From: Burkholderia gladioli
Lineage (GTDB): Bacteria > Pseudomonadota > Gammaproteobacteria > Burkholderiales > Burkholderiaceae
Assembly (NCBI GenBank): GCA_009914575.1
Contig: WNEB01000021.1
Span: 1-13,520, forward strand
DNA: 13,520 nt
Direction: 5' to 3'
Shown: positions 5,013 to 13,110 of the stretch, piece after piece
Layout: every line of letters begins with the position of its first letter
Position numbering within the stretch: position 1 is the first letter of the stretch
The notes under the pieces: model-generated
Database searches by the model: none
Told to the model about the DNA's origin: nothing
Seen by the model: only the letters and a program-made list of their open reading frames with translations
Translations under genes and position numbers: made by a program

Positions 5013-6449
5013 ATGTTTCGCGCCACCAAGATAGTTGCCACGATCGGCCCTGCCTCCAGCTCGCCCGAGATTTTGCTGCAGATGATTCAGACGGGGCTCG
5101 ACGTCGTACGACTCAATTTTTCGCACGGCACGGCCGACGATCACCGTCAGCGCACCGAAATGGTTCGCGAGGCCGCGCGCAAGGTCGGTCGGGAAATCGC
5201 GATCATGGCCGACCTGCAGGGTCCGAAGATCCGCGTCGGCAAGTTCGAGAACGGCAAGACCCAGCTCGAGCCGGGCCAGCCGTTCATCCTCGACGCCGGC
5301 TGCGAGCTCGGTAACGACGAGCGCGTGGGCCTCGACTACAAGGATCTGCCGCGCGACCTGAAAACCGGCGATCTGCTGCTGCTCAACGACGGCCTGATCG
5401 TGCTGACCGTCGATCGCGTGCTCGGCGAGGAGATCCACACGACGGTCAAGGTGGGCGGCGAACTGTCGAACAACAAGGGCATCAATCGCCAGGGCGGCGG
5501 CCTGTCGGCGCCGGCGCTGACGGCCAAGGACATGGAAGACATCCGCACGGCGATGTCGCTCGGCGCGGACATGGTGGCGGTGTCGTTCCCGAAGAACGCC
5601 ACCGACATGGAAATGGCGCGCCAGCTCGCGAATATCGCGGGCGCGCCGTATGGCATCAAGCCGAAGATGATCGCCAAGATCGAGCGCGCAGAAGCGATTC
5701 CGGCGCTGCAGGACATCCTCGATGCATCCGACGGCATCATGGTCGCGCGCGGCGACCTGGCCGTCGAAGTGGGCAACGCGGCCGTGCCGGCGCTGCAAAA
5801 GCGCATGATCCGCATGGCGCGCGAATCGAACAAGCTCGTCATCACGGCCACCCAGATGATGGAATCGATGATCCACGCCCCGGTGCCGACCCGCGCCGAG
5901 GTGTCGGACGTCGCTAACGCCGTGCTGGACGGCACCGACGCCGTCATGCTGTCGGCCGAATCGGCCGCCGGCAAGTACCCGGTCGTCACGATCGAGACGA
6001 TGGCGGCGATCTGCGTCGAGGCCGAAAAATCCGAGCGCGTCGAACTCGACAAGGATTTCCTCGACCGCACGTTCACCCGGATCGACCAGTCGATCGCGAT
6101 GGGCGCGCTGTTCACGGCCCACCATCTCGGCGCGAAGGCCATCATCGCGCTGACCGAATCGGGCTCGACGGCGCTGTGGATGTCGCGTCACATCACCCAC
6201 GTGCCGATCTTCGCGCTGACGCCGCGCGTCGGCAGCGAGCGCGCGATGGCGCTGTTCCGCAACGTCGTGCCGCTGCACGTCGACTTCAACAGCGACCGCG
6301 ATTCGGCGCTGCAGGCGGCGCTCGAGATCGTGATCCGCCAGGGCTACGTGGTGCGCGGCGACATGGTGGTGCTCACCGTCGGCGAGCCGATGGGGCAGGC
6401 GGGCGGCACCAACACGCTGAAGATCGTGCGCGTCGGCGACGCGTTCTGA
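5013..6449 (+). CDS. pyk: Pyruvate kinase, PykA-like
   Basis: The 478-residue protein transfers phosphate from phosphoenolpyruvate to ADP, giving pyruvate and ATP. Motifs include [13 protein letters not shown] at the N-terminus, RLNFSHG (33-39), [10 protein letters not shown] in the barrel before the B domain, the pyruvate kinase signature [12 protein letters not shown] (219-230) with catalytic Lys222, [12 protein letters not shown] (241-252) and TQMMESM (280-286). LSNNKGIN and [10 protein letters not shown] resemble E. coli PykA (AMP-activated type II) more than PykF, so AMP-type activation is an inference. The start is fixed by a strong AAGAGGAG (5001-5008); the frame is open further upstream but carries no protein-like sequence. 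Two hairpins and a strong terminator follow. Confidence 0.97.
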   Translation: MFRATKIVATIGPASSSPEILLQMIQTGLDVVRLNFSHGTADDHRQRTEMVREAARKVGREIAIMADLQGPKIRVGKFENGKTQLEPGQPFILDAGCELGNDERVGLDYKDLPRDLKTGDLLLLNDGLIVLTVDRVLGEEIHTTVKVGGELSNNKGINRQGGGLSAPALTAKDMEDIRTAMSLGADMVAVSFPKNATDMEMARQLANIAGAPYGIKPKMIAKIERAEAIPALQDILDASDGIMVARGDLAVEVGNAAVPALQKRMIRMARESNKLVITATQMMESMIHAPVPTRAEVSDVANAVLDGTDAVMLSAESAAGKYPVVTIETMAAICVEAEKSERVELDKDFLDRTFTRIDQSIAMGALFTAHHLGAKAIIALTESGSTALWMSRHITHVPIFALTPRVGSERAMALFRNVVPLHVDFNSDRDSALQAALEIVIRQGYVVRGDMVVLTVGEPMGQAGGTNTLKIVRVGDAF

Positions 6450-6457
6450 ACCGGCTG

Positions 6458-6475
6458 GGCCCGGTTCGCCGGGCC
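6458..6475 (+). repeat. UUCG-loop hairpin right after pyk
   Basis: GGCCCGG-TTCG-CCGGGCC forms a 7-bp stem with a UUCG loop beginning 9 bases after the pyk stop and 9 bases before the true terminator stem. No T tract follows. It probably stabilises the mRNA 3' end. Confidence 0.5.
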
Positions 6476-6483
6476 ATGAACGC

Positions 6484-6520
6484 GCCGCGCGGGGTCAGAT
6501 CGCCCCGCGCGGCTTTTTTT
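6484..6520 (+). terminator. Strong intrinsic terminator of pyk
   Basis: An 11-bp perfect stem, GCCGCGCGGGG (6484-6494) with CCCCGCGCGGC (6503-6513), has an 8-base loop and is followed by seven Ts (6514-6520) and a second T run. This is a textbook Rho-independent terminator, so fba needs its own promoter. Confidence 0.93.
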
Positions 6521-6526
6521 GATTTT

Positions 6527-6581
6527 TTTCGTGGTACACCGAACGAAAGCTGTCTCGATTTCCGTGATACACGAAACGGAA
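6527..6581. promoter_or_regulatory. Two related dyads upstream of the fba promoter
   Basis: Unit 1 has arms TTTCGT (6527-6532) and ACGAAA (6543-6548); unit 2 has TTCCGT (6560-6565) and ACGGAA (6576-6581). Both enclose the near-identical core GTGGTACAC (6531-6539) or GTGATACAC (6564-6572), set 33 bases apart, about three helical turns. They lie in an AT-rich pocket 59-113 bases upstream of the likely -10 box. The layout fits a dimeric regulator binding cooperatively. I cannot name the regulator. Confidence 0.5.
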
Positions 6582-6639
6582 GTCGTAACAAATTGCGGAA
6601 TCCGCCCGTAATCGGGACTAAACGCGGAGCGCTTCGCGA

Positions 6640-6645
6640 TAAAAT
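6640..6645 (+). promoter_or_regulatory. Candidate -10 box for fba
   Basis: TAAAAT in GCGATAAAATGTCGCC matches five of six consensus bases. The -35 region (around 6614-6622) is not well conserved. It implies a leader of about 100 bases. Confidence 0.5.
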
Positions 6646-6663
6646 GTCGCCCATTCGACGCTC

Positions 6664-6725
6664 GGCCGCGTGCGGCCCCCCCGATGGCTGCCGGGGCAGG
6701 CAGCGCGCCGCCAACCAGGGCGCGC
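6664..6725 (+). promoter_or_regulatory. Three consecutive hairpins in the fba leader
   Basis: GGCCGC/GCGGCC (6664-6669, 6672-6677), GCTGCC/GGCAGC (6687-6692, 6699-6704) and GCGCGCC/GGCGCGC (6703-6709, 6719-6725) follow one another in the leader. The second and third share two bases, so they compete. The ribosome-binding site at 6741 lies 16 bases past the last stem and stays free. Confidence 0.4.
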
Positions 6726-6751
6726 CGGTTTTCATTCCATGGAGTACCACA

Positions 6752-7816
6752 ATGCCTCTCGTATCAATGCGTCAACTGCTGGACCACGCAGCGGAACACA
6801 GCTACGGCCTGCCGGCATTCAACGTGAACAACCTGGAGCAGGTGCAGGCGATCATGGCGGCGGCCGACGAAGTCGGCGCGCCCGTGATCATGCAAGCCTC
6901 GGCCGGCGCCCGGAAGTACGCGGGCGAAGCGTTCCTGCGCCATCTGATCGAATCGGCGGTCGAATCGTATCCGCACATTCCGGTCGTGATGCACCAGGAT
7001 CACGGTCAGTCGCCGGCGGTCTGCCTCGCGGCGATCCGCAGCGGTTTCACCAGCGTGATGATGGACGGCTCGCTGGAAGCCGACGGCAAGACGGCGGCGT
7101 CGTATGAATACAACGTCGACGTGTCGCGCCGCGTGGTCGAAATGGCCCACTCGATCGGCGTGACGGTCGAAGCCGAACTCGGCGTGCTCGGCTCGCTCGA
7201 GACGATGAAGGGCGACAAGGAAGACGGCCACGGCGCCGACGGCACGATGACGCGCGAGCAGCTGCTGACCGATCCGGAGCAGGCCGCCGACTTCGTCAAG
7301 CAGACGCAGTGCGACGCGCTCGCCATCGCGATCGGCACCTCGCACGGCGCCTACAAGTTCTCGAAGAAGCCGACGGGCGACATCCTGTCGATCTCGCGCA
7401 TCAAGGAAATCCACGCACGCATTCCGAACACGCACCTGGTGATGCACGGTTCGTCGTCGGTGCCGCAGGAGCTGCTCGCGGAAATCCGCGAATTCGGCGG
7501 CGACATGAAGGAAACCTACGGCGTGCCGGTCGAGGAAATCCAGGAAGGCATCAAGCACGGCGTGCGCAAGATCAACATCGACACCGACCTGCGTCTGGCG
7601 ATCACCGGCGCGATCCGCCGCTACTTCGTCGAGAACCCGGGCAAGTTCGATCCGCGCGACTACCTGAAGCCGGCTCGCGAAGCCGCGAAGAAGGTGTGCG
7701 CGGCGCGTTATCTCGCTTTTGGCTGCGAAGGTCAGGCCGGCAAGATCAAGCCCGTGTCGCTCGACAAGATCGCCGAGCGCTACAAGGCTGGCGAGCTCGC
7801 CCAGCTCGTGCGCTAA
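6752..7816 (+). CDS. fba: Class II fructose-1,6-bisphosphate aldolase
   Basis: The 354-residue zinc aldolase reversibly cleaves fructose-1,6-bisphosphate into dihydroxyacetone phosphate and glyceraldehyde-3-phosphate. Class II features are VMHQDHGQS (79-87), with catalytic Asp83 and zinc ligand His84, VEAELG with Glu142, GTSHGAY (195-201) with His198, and VMHGSSS (230-236) with His232. The C-terminal NIDTDLRLA binds substrate phosphate in the family. The length and the GADGTMT insertion fit the subtype also used as CbbA in autotrophs, but no cbb gene is nearby. The start is supported by GGAG at 6741-6744. The gene is monocistronic by appearance, with its own promoter region and a terminator on each side. 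Confidence 0.97.
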   Translation: MPLVSMRQLLDHAAEHSYGLPAFNVNNLEQVQAIMAAADEVGAPVIMQASAGARKYAGEAFLRHLIESAVESYPHIPVVMHQDHGQSPAVCLAAIRSGFTSVMMDGSLEADGKTAASYEYNVDVSRRVVEMAHSIGVTVEAELGVLGSLETMKGDKEDGHGADGTMTREQLLTDPEQAADFVKQTQCDALAIAIGTSHGAYKFSKKPTGDILSISRIKEIHARIPNTHLVMHGSSSVPQELLAEIREFGGDMKETYGVPVEEIQEGIKHGVRKINIDTDLRLAITGAIRRYFVENPGKFDPRDYLKPAREAAKKVCAARYLAFGCEGQAGKIKPVSLDKIAERYKAGELAQLVR

Positions 7817-7840
7817 CATATCGGTTTTGCCGCCTGGTCG

Positions 7841-7862
7841 TTCCGGGCGGCGCCGCCCGGAA
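7841..7862. repeat. Perfect 22-bp palindrome after fba
   Basis: The 22 bases read the same on both strands, with the core CCGGGCGGCGCCGCCCGG (7843-7860). It begins 25 bases past the fba stop and sits directly before the fba terminator. Its arms match the palindrome at 1651-1670, which differs only by a central AT. Confidence 0.6.
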
Positions 7863-7869
7863 ATTCAGC

Positions 7870-7914
7870 CGCCGTTCCCGCCTGTCCGCGGGGAACGGCG
7901 TTTCCCTTTTTGTT
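7870..7914 (+). terminator. Intrinsic terminator of fba
   Basis: CGCCGTTCCC (7870-7879) pairs perfectly with GGGAACGGCG (7891-7900), and two more GC pairs are possible in the loop. It is followed by TTTCCCTTTTTGTTT. It ends fba 26 bases before the purC start, so purC needs a promoter here or read-through. Confidence 0.85.
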
Positions 7915-7940
7915 TGGCCCCATTTTCTGCTAAGACGACG

Positions 7941-8831
7941 ATGTCTACCCTTTACGAATCCACGCTCCGCTCGCTGCCGCTTCTCGGTCGCGGCAAGGTC
8001 CGCGACAACTACGCGGTCGGCACCGACAAGCTCCTGATCGTCACGACCGACCGCCTCTCGGCGTTCGACGTGGTGATGGGCGAGCCGATTCCGAACAAGG
8101 GTCGCGTCCTCAACCAGATGGCCAATTTCTGGTTCGACAAGCTGTCGCACATCGTCCCGAACCACCTGACGGGCGACACCCCGGAATCGGCGGTGGCCGC
8201 CGACGAAGTGGCGCAGGTCGAGGGGCGCGGCGTGGTGGTAAAGCGTCTCGAGCCGATCATGATCGAGGCCGTGGTGCGCGGCTACCTGGCCGGCAGCGGC
8301 TGGAAGGATTACCAGGCAACGGGCGCCGTGTGCGGCGTGGAACTGCCGGCGGGCCTGCAAAATGCGCAGAAGCTGCCCGAGCCGATCTTCACGCCGGCCG
8401 CCAAGGCCGAAATGGGTCACCACGACGAGAACATCTCGTACGACGAATGCGAGCGCCGCATCGGCACCGAGCTGAGCGCGACGATCCGCGACATCTCGAT
8501 CCGCCTGTACAAGGAAGCGGTCGATTACGCGGCCACGCGCGGCATCATCATCGCCGACACCAAGTTCGAATTCGGCCTCGACGAGCACGGCAAGCTGTTC
8601 CTGATGGACGAGGCGCTGACGGCCGATTCGTCGCGCTTCTGGCCGGCCGACCAGTACGCCGTGGGCACCACCCCGCCGTCGTTCGACAAGCAGTTCGTGC
8701 GCGACTGGCTCGAAACCCAGGACTGGGGCAAGACCGCGCCGGCGCCGAAGCTGCCGGGCGACGTGGTCGCCCGCACCAGCGCCAAGTACCAGGAAGCGCT
8801 CGAGCGCATCACCGGCCGGACGCTCGCGTAA
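7941..8831 (+). CDS. purC: SAICAR synthetase (phosphoribosylaminoimidazole-succinocarboxamide synthase)
   Basis: The 296-residue protein joins CAIR with aspartate using ATP to give SAICAR in de novo purine synthesis. It carries the ATP-site motif GKVRDNY (18-24), [17 protein letters not shown] (108-124), DTKFEFGLD (206-214) and [13 protein letters not shown] (223-235), all family signatures. This is the longer, proteobacterial/yeast-like form rather than the ~237-residue E. coli form. The start at 7941 gives the expected MSTLYESTL opening, with only a weak AAGACG upstream; the same frame continues upstream across the fba terminator and is not credible there. It begins a same-strand run with purE and purK. 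Confidence 0.97.
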   Translation: MSTLYESTLRSLPLLGRGKVRDNYAVGTDKLLIVTTDRLSAFDVVMGEPIPNKGRVLNQMANFWFDKLSHIVPNHLTGDTPESAVAADEVAQVEGRGVVVKRLEPIMIEAVVRGYLAGSGWKDYQATGAVCGVELPAGLQNAQKLPEPIFTPAAKAEMGHHDENISYDECERRIGTELSATIRDISIRLYKEAVDYAATRGIIIADTKFEFGLDEHGKLFLMDEALTADSSRFWPADQYAVGTTPPSFDKQFVRDWLETQDWGKTAPAPKLPGDVVARTSAKYQEALERITGRTLA

Positions 8832-8871
8832 GCGGCGTGCCAGCAGCGGATAACGAAGGAAACGTCGCACG

Positions 8872-9390
8872 ATGAGTGAAGTCCAGACCGCCCACACGCA
8901 CAGCGCGCCGCTGATCGGCGTGCTGATGGGTTCCAGTTCCGATTGGGACGTGATGAAGCAGGCCGTCGCGATCCTGCAGGAGTTCGACGTGCCTTACGAG
9001 GCCAATGTCGTCTCCGCGCACCGGATGCCCGACGAGATGTTCGATTACGCCGAGAAGGCGCGCGAGCGCGGGCTGCGGGCGATTATCGCCGGCGCCGGCG
9101 GCGCGGCGCACCTGCCCGGCATGCTGGCCGCCAAGACCACCGTCCCGGTGCTCGGCGTGCCGGTGGCGAGCAAGTACCTGAAGGGCGTCGATTCGCTGCA
9201 CTCGATCGTGCAGATGCCCAAGGGCGTGCCGGTCGCGACGTTCGCGATCGGCGAGGCCGGCGCGGCCAACGCGGCGCTGTTCGCCGTGTCGCTGCTGGCC
9301 GGCACCTCGGTCGAGTACGCGAACCGGCTCGCAGCATTCCGCGTGCGCCAGAACGAAGCCGCGCACGCGATGGTATTGCCGCCGCTGTAA
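8872..9390 (+). CDS. purE: N5-carboxyaminoimidazole ribonucleotide mutase
   Basis: The 172-residue class I PurE converts N5-CAIR, the product of PurK, to CAIR, the substrate of PurC. Visible motifs are [13 protein letters not shown] (16-28), VSAHRMP (47-53) with the catalytic His50, and [11 protein letters not shown] (74-84), which forms the nucleotide-binding loop. The presence of purK next door confirms the two-step bacterial route. The start has AAGGA 11 bases upstream, and the gene follows purC by 40 bases, so co-transcription is likely. The first ~12 residues are a variable His-rich extension. Confidence 0.97.
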   Translation: MSEVQTAHTHSAPLIGVLMGSSSDWDVMKQAVAILQEFDVPYEANVVSAHRMPDEMFDYAEKARERGLRAIIAGAGGAAHLPGMLAAKTTVPVLGVPVASKYLKGVDSLHSIVQMPKGVPVATFAIGEAGAANAALFAVSLLAGTSVEYANRLAAFRVRQNEAAHAMVLPPL

Positions 9391-9459
9391 GCGGCCCGCA
9401 ACGACGGCCCCTGGCGGCGCGCGCTTCCCCGACGAAGCCCGCCGCGACCGATCACTGAC

Positions 9460-10653
9460 ATGACTGCACACTCCACTCCGGTTTCACCGATCCTGCCCGG
9501 CGCCTGGCTCGGCATGGTCGGCGGCGGCCAGCTCGGTCGCATGTTCTGCTTCGCGGCCCAATCGATGGGCTATCGCGTCGCCATGCTCGACCCCGATGCG
9601 GCGAGCCCTGCCGGCGCCGTGGCCGATCGCCACCTGCGCGCCGCTTACGACGACGAGGCCGCGCTCGCCGAACTCGCCGCGCTGTGCGAAGCCGTATCGA
9701 CCGAGTTCGAGAACGTGCCGGCCGCCAGCCTCGATTTCCTCGCGCACACCACCTTCGTTGCGCCCGCCGGTCGTTGCGTGGCGATCGCGCAGGACCGGAT
9801 TGCGGAGAAGCGCTTCATCGCCGCCTCGGGCGTGCCGGTCGCGCCGCATGTCGTGATCGAATCGACCGAGGCGCTGGCCGCGCTTGGCGACGCCGAGCTC
9901 GACGCCGTGCTGCCCGGCATCCTCAAGACGGCCCGCATGGGCTACGACGGCAAGGGCCAGGTGCGCGTCGCGAACGCCGCCGAGGCGCGCGCCGCGTTCG
10001 GCGCGCTGCGCGGCGTGCCCTGCGTGCTGGAAAAGCGCCTGCCGCTCAAGTACGAAGTGTCGGCGCTGATCGCGCGCGGCGCGGATGGCAAGTCGGCCAC
10101 GTTCCCGCTCGCGCAGAACACGCACGTGGACGGCATCCTCGCGCTGACCGTGGTGCCCGCGCCGGCCGCCGACGCTGCGCTCGCGGCCACGGCGCAGCAG
10201 GCGGCGGTGCGCATCGTCGATTCGCTCGATTACGTCGGCGTGCTCTGCGTCGAATTCTTCGTGGTGGAAGACGGCTCGCTGGTCGCCAACGAAATGGCGC
10301 CGCGTCCGCACAATTCCGGCCATTACACCGTGGACGCCTGCGACGCGAGCCAGTTCGAGCAGCAGGTGCGCGCGATGGCCCGGCTGCCGCTCGGCAACCC
10401 GCGCCAGCATTCGCCGGCCACCATGCTCAACGTGCTCGGCGACGTCTGGTTCGCCGACGAGGCCGCCGAGGCCGTTACGCCGCCCTGGGACCAGGTGGCC
10501 GCGATGGCGTCCGCGCATCTGCATCTGTACGGCAAGGAAGACGCGCGCGTCGGTCGCAAGATGGGCCACGTGAACTTCACGGCGCCGACGCTCGGCGAGG
10601 CCGTCGAGGCCGCTGAGTCGTGCGCGCGCCTGCTGCGCATTCCGCTCGCGTAA
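9460..10653 (+). CDS. purK: N5-carboxyaminoimidazole ribonucleotide synthase
   Basis: The 397-residue ATP-grasp enzyme carboxylates AIR with bicarbonate and ATP to N5-CAIR, feeding PurE. The order is an N-terminal preATP-grasp fold with [11 protein letters not shown] (18-28) and TEFENVP (81-87), the central ATP-grasp domain with [12 protein letters not shown] (156-167) and EVSALIAR (199-206), then VEFFVVEDG and the metal and substrate block [14 protein letters not shown] (277-290). It starts 69 bases after purE without a strong ribosome-binding site and ends 13 bases before the next gene, consistent with a purCEK transcript that may extend into the Sua5 gene. Confidence 0.97.
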   Translation: MTAHSTPVSPILPGAWLGMVGGGQLGRMFCFAAQSMGYRVAMLDPDAASPAGAVADRHLRAAYDDEAALAELAALCEAVSTEFENVPAASLDFLAHTTFVAPAGRCVAIAQDRIAEKRFIAASGVPVAPHVVIESTEALAALGDAELDAVLPGILKTARMGYDGKGQVRVANAAEARAAFGALRGVPCVLEKRLPLKYEVSALIARGADGKSATFPLAQNTHVDGILALTVVPAPAADAALAATAQQAAVRIVDSLDYVGVLCVEFFVVEDGSLVANEMAPRPHNSGHYTVDACDASQFEQQVRAMARLPLGNPRQHSPATMLNVLGDVWFADEAAEAVTPPWDQVAAMASAHLHLYGKEDARVGRKMGHVNFTAPTLGEAVEAAESCARLLRIPLA

Positions 10654-10666
10654 GGGGCGCGCCACG

Positions 10667-11734
10667 ATGAGTTCCGACGCCCGTTCGACTTCCGCGCCGC
10701 CTCCGGTGCGGCACGTGCCGCACGTGCCGCAGGCGGCGATCGACGAGGCCGCCGCGACGCTCGCGGCGGGCGAACTCGTCGCGTTCCCGACCGAAACTGT
10801 CTACGGGCTCGGCGCCGATGCGGCCAGCCCCGAAGCGGTCGCGCGGATCTACGCGGCCAAGGGCCGGCCGTCGAATCATCCGGTGATCGTCCATCTGCCG
10901 CCCGGCGGCGATCCGGGCTACTGGGTGCAGACGTTGCCCGGCGACGCGCGCAAGCTGATCGAGGCGTTCTGGCCCGGCCCGCTCACGCTGATCCTCAAGC
11001 GCGCCGCGCATATTCCCGATGCCGTCAGCGGCGGCCAGGATTCGGTTGCGCTGCGCTGCCCGTCGCATCCGGTCGCGCAGGCGTTGCTGGCCGCGTTCAG
11101 CGCGTTGCGCGACGGGCATGGCGGGGTGGCGGGGCCGTCCGCGAACCGCTTCGGCCATGTCAGCCCGACCACCGCGCAGCACGTGCGCGACGAGTTCAGC
11201 GCGAGCGTGCATGTGCTCGACGGCGGCGCATCCGAGGTCGGCATCGAATCGACCATTCTCGACCTGTCGCGAGGCTTCCCGGCGCTGCTGCGCCCGGGCC
11301 ACGTCACGCCGCAGCAGATCGCCGACGTGCTCGGCACGGTGGTGCGCCTGCCCGACGGCAGCGACGCCAGCGCGCCGCGCGCCTCGGGCACGCTGAAGGC
11401 GCATTACGCGCCGCGCACGCCGCTCGCGCTGCTGCCGTTCGACCGCCTCGAACTGCTGCTCGACGCGACCGCCGAAGCCGGCGAGCCGGTGGCGCTGGTC
11501 GCGCGCGCGTCGAGCGCGCGCGATTGGGCCGCCGCGCCCGGCGTGCACTTCGTGGCCGCGCCCGAAGATCCGCAGGCCTACGCGCGCGAGCTGTACAGCC
11601 TGCTGCGCGCGCTCGATCGCGCCGACGTGGCGCGCATCCTTGTCGAGCAGCTGCCCGACACGCCCGACTGGGTGGCCGTCAACGACCGGCTCGGCCGGGC
11701 CGCGGCGGCGTTCGAGCAAGGCGCGTCACACTGA
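10667..11734 (+). CDS. Threonylcarbamoyl-AMP synthase, Sua5 type
   Basis: The 355-residue protein makes L-threonylcarbamoyladenylate from threonine, bicarbonate and ATP. This is the first step of the t6A37 modification of ANN-decoding tRNAs. The N-terminal YrdC domain shows PTETVYGLG (41-49), KGRPSNHPVIVH (65-76), FWPGPLTLIL (101-110), GPSANRFGHVSPT (156-168) and IESTILD (193-199). The linker motif SGTLKAHYAP (240-249) leads into a C-terminal Sua5 domain, so this is the long Sua5 form rather than short TsaC. An AAGGGG ribosome-binding site overlaps the purK stop, 13 bases upstream. A strong terminator follows. The link to purine synthesis is positional only. Confidence 0.93.
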   Translation: MSSDARSTSAPPPVRHVPHVPQAAIDEAAATLAAGELVAFPTETVYGLGADAASPEAVARIYAAKGRPSNHPVIVHLPPGGDPGYWVQTLPGDARKLIEAFWPGPLTLILKRAAHIPDAVSGGQDSVALRCPSHPVAQALLAAFSALRDGHGGVAGPSANRFGHVSPTTAQHVRDEFSASVHVLDGGASEVGIESTILDLSRGFPALLRPGHVTPQQIADVLGTVVRLPDGSDASAPRASGTLKAHYAPRTPLALLPFDRLELLLDATAEAGEPVALVARASSARDWAAAPGVHFVAAPEDPQAYARELYSLLRALDRADVARILVEQLPDTPDWVAVNDRLGRAAAAFEQGASH

Positions 11735-11767
11735 ACGGCAGCGGTCGCAGGTGCCGCACGCACCATG

Positions 11768-11794
11768 AAAACGCCCGGCATGCCGGGCGTTTTT
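11768..11794. terminator. Bidirectional intrinsic terminator between the Sua5 gene and the esterase remnant
   Basis: A perfect 26-bp inverted repeat (11768-11793) has AAAA at one side, the arms CGCCCGGCA and TGCCGGGCG in the middle and five Ts at the other. It can stop transcription from the plus-strand Sua5 gene and from the minus-strand esterase remnant, whose stop codon is 29 bases away. Confidence 0.92.
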
Positions 11795-11822
11795 GCATTG
11801 CGCCGAGAGCGCCCGAGCCGGC

Positions 11823-12802
11823 TTACTTGCCGACGCCGGCCGCCGCGATCTGCGATTCGACGAACTGCGCGAACAGCGCGTGCAGGCGCGTGGTCGGGCG
11901 GACCGTATCCGCGAACATGTAGGTCTGGTCGGCGTTGGCCACCGTGTAGGTTTGCGGCGAGCAGAACAGCGACGACGCGAACGCGCTCGGGTTGGCGACG
12001 CCGGCCTTGGCCGCCGCCGCGGCCATCGCGGTCAGGTTGCAGGCCGTGCCGGTGTTGCCGACCGTGAAGCCGCTGGCCTGGAAGTTCGCGCCGATGCCGT
12101 CCTGCTATAGGTGAATGCGTCCATCACCTTGACCTTGGTGGTGTCGACCTGGAGCGCCGAGAGCTGCGTCAGCGCGGCCTGCGTGGCGACGCCGCCGGCC
12201 AGCGCGAGCGGCGTGGCGCCGATGTCGGGCATGTTCGAGACGAACACATGGGTGGCGCCGTTGTCCGGGATCTGCGCGATCACCGCGCCCAGTTGCTGCG
12301 CGGCGAGGCCCACGGCCTGCGCGGCGGCGAGCTGCGCGGCCTGCGTGTTGCCGGCGGCCTGCGCGACTTGCGCCTGATACAGGATGTCGTTCGCGCCGCC
12401 TTTGATCAGCACGAGCTGGTTCGCATTGAAGCTGCCGTGCGCCTGCAGGTATTGCTGCAGCTGGGTGGCGATCGGCGTGGTGGTGGCCTGCGCGTAATCG
12501 GCGTTGGCGACCGAGGCATCGGCGTGGCCGAGGCCCGGCTGCAGCGTCACGCGCGAGCCGCCCTGCGCATAGCCGAGGCCGCCGGTGGCCTGCAGCGGCA
12601 CGCCGAACCCGCCTTCGTACGCGGGCTTGAGCGTATCGCCGTAGAACTCGGCAACCTTCTGCGTCCACACTTCGCCCGGGCTGGTCGTGAAGCGGCCGCC
12701 GCAGGCGGCGAGCAGCGCCAGCGCGCGCTCGCGATGGCGAGCTGGGCGGGTGCGCTTCAGACGGCTGGGCAGACGGCGCGTCGCGGTGGTGTTCGGCTTC
12801 AT
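11823..12802 (-). pseudogene. SGNH/GDSL-type lipase or esterase, multiply damaged
   Basis: The minus-strand frame starts at ATG 12802 with a strong GAGGAG site. It reads a lipoprotein-like start (LALLAAC, Cys34) and then GRFTTSPGEVWTQKVAEFYG, KGGANDILY (134-142, the SGNH GxND block) and FVSNMPDIGATP. It is clearly an SGNH hydrolase, yet four lesions are visible. (1) The signal-peptide core reads ARHRERA, while LAIASA is in the neighbouring frame. (2) The block with the GDSL nucleophile Ser is missing between Cys34-Gly-Gly and GRFTT. (3) At 12104 one base is lost, so the rest (QDGIGANF...) is read in another frame to TAA at 11825-11823. (4) The C-terminal DTVRPT has Arg where the catalytic His of DxxHPT is expected. 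It almost certainly makes no active enzyme. A MITE-like element sits 33 bases upstream. Confidence 0.85.
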
Positions 12803-12826
12803 GCAGTTATCTCCTCGTTGATATGG

Positions 12827-12834
12827 CCAGATTG
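12827..12834 (+). repeat. Left copy of 8-bp target site duplication
   Basis: CCAGATTG abuts the left terminal repeat of the 267-bp element and is repeated exactly at 13102-13109. Confidence 0.75.
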
Positions 12835-13101
12835 GCCTCTCTTGAATTTCGAGTGGGTGGATTTTTCCGGGTCAAGGGTGGGCGAAGCCCGGCGCAGCGA
12901 ACCCTTGATGCGGAGAAATCTACGAGCACGCTTGAGGGCTCGGGGGCCAGGCAAAGCCTTGCGCCGCCTGGCCCCCGAGCCCGTCCGGCGGCGAGGACTT
13001 CCCCGCCTTGGGGCGGGGCTAGGGGTGGGAAGATACCGTTTTGCGACGTAGGTTTTCGTACCCCGGCGGCCCTTTTAACCCACTCAAATTTCAAGAGAGC
13101 C
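12835..13101. mobile_element. MITE-like non-autonomous element, 267 bp
   Basis: The terminal inverted repeats are 24 bp, left 12835-12858 and right 13078-13101, matching at 21 of 24 positions. The right one, read inward, begins GGCTCTCTTGAAATTTGAGT. CCAGATTG flanks it on both sides as an 8-bp target duplication. Inside are a perfect 17-bp inverted repeat (12936-12952 with 12966-12982, 13-base loop), CAAGGGT/ACCCTTG near the left end and CCCCGCC/GGCGGGG (13001-13007, 13012-13018). Frames open across it show no recognisable protein. GGCTCT-type ends and an 8-bp duplication are compatible with mobilisation by an ISL3-family transposase, but that is a guess. It separates the esterase remnant from whatever promoter it once had. 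Confidence 0.75.
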
Positions 13102-13109
13102 CCAGATTG
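13102..13109 (+). repeat. Right copy of 8-bp target site duplication
   Basis: CCAGATTG abuts the right terminal repeat, two bases before the stop codon (13111-13113, minus strand) of the adjacent gene remnant. Confidence 0.75.
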
Positions 13110-13110
13110 T

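Noticed and set aside
4656..6278. A 540-codon open frame antisense to pyk, with similar long antisense frames over pgk, fba, purC, purK and the Sua5 gene
   Set aside because: They mirror well-supported genes, are rich in Arg/His/Asp/Ala, show no domain motif and arise from GC-rich codon bias that keeps antisense frames open.
7817..7940. A purine-responsive riboswitch or PurR-type operator upstream of purC
   Set aside because: The space is filled by the palindrome and the fba terminator. No purine riboswitch core or PurR-like dyad is visible.
12936..12982. The 17-bp hairpin as a stand-alone terminator of the esterase or the gene remnant
   Set aside because: It has no T tract on either strand and lies inside the MITE-like element, so it is better explained as part of that element.
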